The notes under the pieces: generated by a model
What the model was told of the DNA's origin: nothing
Database searches by the model: none
What the model saw: the letters and a program-made list of their open reading frames with translations, nothing else
Made by a program: the position numbers and the translations under genes
Part shown: piece by piece, positions 57,608 to 64,000 of the stretch
Position numbering within the stretch: the stretch's first letter is position 1
Layout of the letters: every line of letters starts with the position of its first letter
Assembly (NCBI RefSeq): GCF_032854445.1
Contig: NC_088307.1
Coordinates: 3,348,001-3,412,000, forward strand
Reading direction: 5' to 3'
Source of the DNA: Liolophura sinensis
Taxonomy: Eukaryota; Mollusca; Polyplacophora; Chitonida; Chitonidae
DNA length: 64,000 nt

Positions 57608-58904
57608 ATTTACAAATAAATAATGATTTATTTTCATTTGTTTTATTTATTTATTTCTTGGGTAATTCAGTTAATACCTTTTTTTGAATTCATTTATTTA
57701 TTCATTCATTGTGTTTATTTTTATCTTTTATACATACTCGTTCCTCCATTCAAACGCCAATCAAATAAAGTAATGACCAAGTAAAGCAAGTGTACTGCAA
57801 ATATTTCGAAAATATTATATGCAAATAATTTGATGTGTTTTCATATATGCTTTCCATATCCAGGTAAAACTATAGAGCCCTATACTGCAATTTTACTGAA
57901 AATGCATGTTTTCCAATAAAATGCTGTCGACTGCCAAGTATATAAAGTAGAGTACTGCATACAGATATTTCAAAGTACTAAAAAAATCTATCCCTGAATT
58001 TTTTTTCTATGCTTAAGTTGACACTAACTTCACACTTGCACAAACCCCGCGCCACCCACAACTCGCGTTTCCCTAGTTTCCCTATGTATAAATGGTTGTC
58101 CTAGCGAGGATTCCATCGGTTAGTGCCGTCACTCCAATGCTTGAAATAAATGTGTTAAGAGGAGAAATAAAAACACAACATTGTCTCAATCACTGTCTAC
58201 TGATGTGGAAAATCAAACTTAAAATCTTAAAGTACAAATGTTAAACTGTTAACATGAAGGGTTAAAATGATGAAACTGTTTAAACGCTGGCAAACGTCAG
58301 TGATAACACTTTTATAATGTTACGCAACATAATAATTGTCATTAATAATAGTCATAAGTAACATACGACGGCCTTTTAGTGCCACATAAGTTCATATTCG
58401 TTTGTTTTCTCCATGCTGATGTCTTTTGCACCTACTTGTACCAATTGGTATGGCCTAATTTCCAACGGTTTGTCAGGAAAGTTAATGAGTGAATTTTTCA
58501 GAAAATATTGTTTTACACAGAACATTATTTTTTATCCAAAGGAACACATTTTATTTACATGAGAAATTATTTTTCATAGGAAATATTGAAAATAGTGTTG
58601 AAATATTTCCATCGTGGTGAAAACAGTTTCTACTGAGGTGAGAAAACATAATTCCACCGCGGTAGAAAATTTTCCCCCCCAAAAATAAATTCACTTGTAA
58701 AATACGTTTTCCTGTTTGAAAAAAATGTCGCCGTTTGAAAACAAGATAGTTTTTCTTGTAAAACTCATTTTCTGTGCAAAGAAATCATATTCTTTGTGAA
58801 GATATTGATCTCTTTATTACAAAATCATTTCAGGAAAAAAACACATTTTCTGTGGAAAAGTATATTTTTTAAATTTATTGATAAACTTTACTAATAAACT
58901 CCTG
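57608..58904. other. 1.3 kb AT-rich intergenic DNA
   Basis: No gene seen. The part 58480-58870 is rich in imperfect GAAAAT/ATTTTC words in both orientations and may be an old repeat. Confidence 0.4.
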
Positions 58905-59390
58905 ATAAGCCCCAAGTTCAATTGAACTATAGCCTAGCACTAAAGTTAACAATTCAACTGAACTATAGCCTAGCGCTGTAGTTAACAATCCAACTGAACT
59001 ATAGCCTAGCACTATAGTTAACAATTCAACTGAACTATAGCCTAGCATTATAGTTAACAATTCAACTGAACTATAGCCTATCACTACATTTAACAATTCA
59101 ACTGAACTATAGCCTAGCACTGTAGTTAACAATTCAACTGAACTATAGCATAGCACTATTGTTAACAATCCAACTGAACTATAACCTAGCATTATAGTTA
59201 ACAATTCAACTGAACCATAGAATAGCACTACAGATAACAATTCAACTGAACTATAGCCTAGCACTACATTTAACAATTCAACTGAACTATAGCATAGCAC
59301 TACAGTTAACAATTCAACTGAACTATAGCATAGCACTACAGATAACAATTCAACTGAACTAGAGCCTAGCACTATTGTTAACAAACCACC
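58905..59390. repeat. 36 bp tandem array, 13 copies
   Basis: Units contain AACAATTCAACTGAACTATA and GCCTAGCACTA. Since 36 is a multiple of three and the unit has no stop in one minus frame, a 169-residue frame (YSSVELLTIVLG repeats) is open. I judge it an artefact: no conserved flanks or start context. Confidence 0.9.
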
Positions 59391-59697
59391 CGAGCAACAT
59401 TATGTTAGCTTACAAGGTCTTTTTTAACATTAATAACGTGAAACAGATTATGAAGGTACGGGACACAAGATATAAAGTGCTGATTTGATATTCTGACAGT
59501 TTTAGATTGTGACAATTTCTTAGCATTGCGTAGAGTGTTAAATGTCAAACACTTTAGACTGTGTTTATCAAAAAATACAAATTCTTTCCCTTCTTTACCA
59601 AAATGCCGGATTTAACATTACTAACGTTATATTTATATTAAAGTTTTAAGAATTCATGAATAATGGTAAGTGGCAATTCTCGAACATGCGTAGTACA

Positions 59698-62600
59698 CTA
59701 CGCTGCGACCAGCCAGACCTCGTTGTGTCGGTTAAACCATGTGAATGGACTATTATACCCGACTTTGTAAGCGACGTTCTGCTCGTACTGATTGTCCGAC
59801 CCCAGGGAGGACTTCAGAGCCAGAATCTCATTGTCGTAGTCCGAGTCAGAAGCGAAACCACCGAATGTTCTGAAATAAAGTCATGACATATATTAAAATT
59901 ATTGATCGTTATTCGAGTACGGCGTAAAACACCAATCAAATAAATAGATAAAACAAATATTATTCACACAAATTAGCCGCAGTTACACTAACTTCGAATT
60001 GCAGGGCTAAAAAGGGACCAGTTCGGGGCCGACTCCGCTCAGTTAACCAATGTATGACTGTGAGCGTACACTTCTAATATAGTCCGGTAGGCAGATCTAG
60101 CGTTTGAATTACATGTACCTCCAAGGGACACAAAACTCGCACCTGTCATATCGGGTATTTGCAGGCAGCTGAACAGGCAAATTTGGACGAAAACGGTGGA
60201 CTAAAAGGAGTCGTTCTAATTTAAGCTTCCAAAGTTGGCGGATCAGAAAAAGCCGGCCTAAATGAACCCGGTTTAGATTAGGACACCCTTTAGTGTAAAT
60301 TCAGAGTCGGGCCCGAGCCAACATCGATCCACCATTTTTTCCTAGTTTAACCGCGGATTTATACGATGACTGACAGTTATTGATGGAGAAAACTGACAGG
60401 AGTGCACGAGGTAAACCTTACTGACAAGTTACTGACAAACTTGACCACAGAGGTCACCGGATCAGCAGCCTTGATTACAGCGGTCGTCAGATGCGCATCC
60501 TTGATCACAGCGGTGCCCATATCCGCATCTCTGATCACAACGGTCGCCATATCCGCATCCTTGATCATAGCGGTCGCCATATCCGCCACATTGCATGGTT
60601 TATAGCCTCAGTTTTATTGATGCTGTTCCGTAATATAATCAAAGTCCTTCGGTATTTATCTATTTACGTATCCAGTACCACGATTCAAATATATTTTTTT
60701 CATGCATTTACTCAGTACTGTACAGGTAGTAGAATTATTCACGTACCTGACATAGACCTTAAGCGCTGGCATCTTAACGATGTACACGAGGGCGTTCGTC
60801 GGCATCGGGGGGTCTTTCTGTCTGTCCTCGGGCAGCATGAACATCATCTCCTCGGGAGCTGTTGTGCTGATTTTTGTCACAATGGGCACGGTCATCGGCA
60901 TCCTCAACTCTAGGGGAAGGCCAAAAGCCTATTATCAATACTCACACAAATCTTTCATAGTTTAAAATATGTATTTCTTAACGATCGGCCCTATTGAACA
61001 TTCAAACCCAACAACAACAAAAATATCCATGTCCATAAGTTTCTTATTTCGGCGTCAAAGAAACAAATATGATAAAAAATTTAAAACCAAAGAAACCCCT
61101 TGCATGATGCCAAATGGAAGGACAGAAAACGCAAGGTATCTTGTGATCACGACTTCGACTTTCTCGTGATCAAGACTTACACTTTCTCGTGATCACGACT
61201 TACACTTTTCACACAAACTGAGCTAATAATGCAAAACGAGGCAAACAATAGTCTTCACGACTATTCACGAGTCATGTCCCTTTGTCTGTGGTGCGGAAAT
61301 TCAAGCATTTATAGCTGGGTCGCTCTCCGAGTGCCTTCTAAATTGTTTGTACTTTTATCTAATTTTTGTTTATTTTTGTCCAGTTAATCTATACTTTTGT
61401 CCAGTTGTCTATGCTTCTGTCTAGCTTGTCCTCACACTGTTTTCTTGTCTCACTCCCACATGTATATACGTATGTATATAGCTTAGCTAAGCTGTTGTCT
61501 TCCTTCCACGTGTATGTATGTACGGCTTACCCAAGCTATGGAAAGCGTGCAGGTCTATTGTGTGTATGTATGCATGTACAGGTGTATATAAAGCGTGAAT
61601 GTGTGTATGTATAGCTTACCTAGGCTATAGCATCATTACCCCATGTAAACCTGTATATACATGAAGCAGGCATTCGTATACCAAGTGTCAACCAAAATAT
61701 ACACTTTAGGTCAATAATCGCAAGGCTAATTCCCAAAATGGCGTTTAACAGAAACCACCAAAGAACTAAATCAGTATATAAAGTATGAAATTAAGATGAA
61801 ACTATGCAAAAAGAAGCAGTCAACAGCTGTCATTTATATGAGGAAGATTAGAAAGAATGGTCTAGGCGAATTTAGTGAAATCAATATTCAAATCGTGTAC
61901 CATGTCGGTATATAAGTTATCAACGATAAAATATGCATGATTTGCGCTTTGATTGCAACTGTTGGTATGTTCAACTTGGCGATCTAATTCACCACGATTA
62001 ATACACGGTCCCTAGCCCCTGGCTTACCTATAGCTTACCTAAGCTGCTGTGTCCCCTCACGGTGTATTTTACCAGGCGCATATGTTGTGTATATAGTACT
62101 ATAGCTTACCTAAGTCGTTGTATCCCTTCACGGTGTATTTTACTAGGCACATATATTATATGTATGGCACTATAGCTTACCTAAGCTGTTGTATTCCCTC
62201 ACGGTGTATTTTACCAGGCACATATATTATGTGTATGGTACTATAGCTTACCTAAGCTGTTGTATCCCCTCACGGTGTATTTTACCAGGCACATATATTA
62301 TGTGTATGGTACTATAGCTTACCTAAGCTGTTGTATCCCCTCACGGTGTATTTTACCAGGCACATATATTATATGTATGGCACTATAGCTTACCTAAGTC
62401 GTTGTATCCCCACACGGTGTATTTTACCAGGCACATATATTGTGTGTATGGTACTATAGCTTACCTAAGCTGTTGTATCCCCTCACGGTGTATTTTACCA
62501 GGCGCATATGTTGTGTATATAGTACTATAGCTTACCTAAGTCGTTGTATCCCCTCACCGTGTATTTCACCAGGCGCATATACTGTGTATATGGTACTATA

Positions 62601-63372
62601 GCTTACCTAAGCTGCTGTGTCCCCTCACAGTGTATTTTACCAGGCACATATATTATGTGTATGGTGCTATAGCTTACCTAAGCTGTTGTATTCCCTCACG
62701 GTGTATTTTACCAGGCACATATATTATATGTATGGTACTATAGCTTACCTAAGCTGTTGTATTCCCTCACGGTGTATTTTACCAGGCACATATATTATAT
62801 GTATGGTACTATAGCTTACCTAAGCTGTTGTATCCCCTCACGGTGTATTTTACCAGGCACATATATTATGTGTATGGTGCTATAGCTTACCTAAGCTGTT
62901 GTATTCCCTCACGGTGTATTTTACCAGGCGCATATACTGTGTGTATGGTACTATAGCTTACCTAAGCTGCTGTGTCCCCTCACGGTGTATTTTACCAGGC
63001 GCATATGTTGTGTATATAGTACTATAGCTTACCTAAGTCGTTGTATCCCCTCACCGTGTATTTCACCAGGCGCATATACTGTGTGTATGGTACTATAGCT
63101 TACCTAAGCTGCTGTGTCCCCTCACGGTGTATTTTACCAGGCACATATATTATGTGTATGGTACTATAGCTTACCTAAGCTGTTGTATCCCTTCACGGTG
63201 TATTTTACCAGGCACATATATTGTGTGTATGGTACTATAGCTTACCTAAGCTGTTGTATCCCCTCACGGTGTATTTCACCAGGCGCATGTACATGTAAAA
63301 CGTTGAGAACCAGCCATTGCCTCTTGCTGTGGCAACCCACGTGGTCGGCTCGTATTGGCGCAGTTCGTAATC
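59698..63372 (-). CDS. SOUL/heme-binding family protein, copy B (5' exon beyond window)
   Basis: Three exons, 63246-63372, 60747-60909 and 59698-59869, have the same lengths (127, 163 and 172 bp) and phases as exons 2-4 of copy A, showing tandem duplication of a whole gene in the same orientation. Encoded blocks include DYELRQYEPTTWVATARGN, PEEMMFMLPEDRQKDPPMP and GYNSPFTWFNRHNEVWLVAA before the TAG. The signal-peptide exon is expected to the right of position 64000. Differences from copy A cluster in the second half of exon 2 (copy B FYMYMRLVKY, copy A MSMFRRLAKY). The exon 3 acceptor is a TAG. A large array containing this gene's exon 2 donor follows in intron 2. Function as for copy A; partners unknown. 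Confidence 0.9.
59907..59952 (+). mobile_element. SINE family C tail relic
   Basis: GAGTACGGCGTAAAACACCA followed by ATCAAATAAATAG. Only the 3' end survives, in intron 3 of SOUL copy B. Confidence 0.65.
60455..60595. repeat. 30 bp tandem array, about 5 copies
   Basis: GCATCCTTGATCACAGCGGT and CGCCATATCC make up each unit. The 10-codon unit leaves small open frames on both strands. It is in intron 3 of SOUL copy B. Confidence 0.85.
61460..61660. repeat. Old, decayed copies of the 71 bp donor repeat
   Basis: TATAGCTTAGCTAAGCTGTT, GTACGGCTTACCCAAGCTAT and TATAGCTTACCTAGGCTATA are diverged versions of the motif at 62.0-63.2 kb, mixed with (TATG)n-like sequence. Confidence 0.6.
62028..63245. repeat. 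71 bp tandem array of a partial exon plus splice donor, 17 copies
   Basis: Units at 71 bp spacing (62028, 62099, 62170, 62241 and so on) contain, on the minus strand, about 44 bases of SOUL copy B exon 2 (coding VKYTVRGYNSLG) and its donor CAGCTTAG|GTAAGCTATAG. The genuine exon end at 63246 is the rightmost member of the series. Copies differ by few substitutions (AAGCTG/AAGTCG; CGCATATGTT/CACATATATT). If a distal donor were used, translation would read straight into AAG CTA TAG and stop. Confidence 0.93.
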
Positions 63373-63442
63373 CTGCAACCCAACAGGTAGTTAGGATATA
63401 GACATAAGTGTTAACTGCTTGGTGGCTTGATTATTAAACTTC

Positions 63443-63520
63443 CTTGCTCGATTGTGTGCTTGCTCGATTGTGTGCTTGCTCGATTGCGTGCTTGCTCGAT
63501 TGCGTGCTTGCTCGCTTACT
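63443..63520. repeat. 16 bp tandem repeat, about 5 copies
   Basis: TTGCTCGATTGTGTGC with TGTG/TGCG variants, in intron 1 of SOUL copy B. Confidence 0.85.
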
Positions 63521-63658
63521 TGATTGATTGCTAGATTGGTGCCAAATCGCGACAATCAGGGACACTTCTCTTGTACAAAGGCGATCAGTTTGATGGGCGG
63601 AAGAAACCAAAGAGTACTGAATATTCTGCTGCCTTTGGTGGAAACCAAGAGCTCTCAG

Positions 63659-64000
63659 GCCGGCCCCGATAGCACAGTTGGCGGAGCGTCCGCTTCGCGA
63701 GCGGTAGATCCAGGGTCAATCCTGGTTCGGGTCACACCTAAGACTTTAAAGAGGAAGTTTTAACTTCCTCGCTCGGCGTTCAGCATGAAGGGGATAGTGC
63801 AACGACTGGTTGACCTGTACCAGTATAATGGCTCGGACCTTCGGTAAATCGTCTCAGTGAAGCACTAGATAAAAGAGCGGTGGAAATGCGACATGAAATG
63901 CAACAAGAAGGCACATTACATGCACTCTAAGGATTCCTTCGTCGTCATATGACTTAAAAATTATTAAGCACGACGTTAAACCCCCAAGCACTCATTTGGT
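63659..64000 (+). mobile_element. SINE family A, full length
   Basis: tRNA-like head CCCCGATAGCACAGTTGGCG (A box) with B box GGTTCGGGTCACACC, body CAACGACTGGTTGACCTGTA and CACTAGATAAAAGAGCGG, tail GACTTAAAAATTATTAAGCA. It runs to the window edge. Confidence 0.9.

Noticed and set aside
58875-59384. 169-residue minus-strand repeat protein
   Set aside because: Entirely made of a 36 bp repeat without a stop in one frame; nothing coding on either side.
63659-63745. tRNA gene candidates (also at 22.99-23.1, 43.23, 45.43, 47.1 and 51.85 kb)
   Set aside because: The A and B boxes belong to SINE heads; cloverleaf pairing is poor and each is followed by a SINE body and tail.

Overview
The window is animal nuclear DNA: AT-rich, intron-rich, with GT-AG introns, animal protein families, tRNA-derived SINEs, MITEs and many tandem arrays. 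Three SINE families have interrelated tails. One of them has a tail of the type GCCGTACTCAAGAATATTTC and a body naming an 'AAACCGGGCAGAGCC'-like core, a style of repeat I associate with molluscs and other lophotrochozoans. Together with the gene set this suggests a mollusc or related spiralian. The species cannot be fixed from sequence alone.

Layout, left to right. 1-4.3 kb: no recognisable gene, several short tandem duplications, one SINE. 4.6-6.9 kb (+): a single-coding-exon TRIM-type RING/B-box/coiled-coil/NHL protein. 8.7-30.2 kb (-): thirteen exons of a TDRD5 orthologue (LOTUS/Tudor germline piRNA-pathway protein); all exon phases join consistently, but the C-terminal exon(s) were not found. 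Its introns carry five separate tandem arrays (63, 45, 92, 37 and 60 bp units). 30.6-31.9 kb (+): TTC19, a mitochondrial complex III maintenance protein, divergent from TDRD5 across a 420 bp shared promoter interval. 37.4-40.5 kb (-): a complete three-exon SLC39A7/ZIP7 zinc transporter with a histidine-rich N-terminus. 43.9-51.6 kb (-): a complete four-exon secreted SOUL/heme-binding-type gene. 59.7-63.4 kb (-): the last three exons of a second, tandemly duplicated SOUL gene, whose first exon lies beyond the right edge. Between and inside these genes are SINEs, MITEs, a decayed reverse-transcriptase fragment at 53 kb and a 200-N assembly gap inside a 57 bp array.

The most unusual feature is that tandem arrays begin exactly at exon-intron boundaries and carry copies of the splice site. 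TDRD5 exon 11 is preceded by about 36 copies of its own 3' splice site (45 bp unit). TDRD5 exon 12 is preceded by four further copies of its acceptor (63 bp unit). SLC39A7 exon 2 has its acceptor duplicated once (92 bp). The second SOUL gene has 17 extra copies of the 3' end of exon 2 plus its splice donor (71 bp unit). In every case I translated, use of a displaced site runs quickly into an in-frame stop or a frameshift, so the choice of splice site would decide whether functional protein is made. The genes do not form one pathway; they are an ordinary animal gene neighbourhood embedded in very active tandem-repeat DNA.
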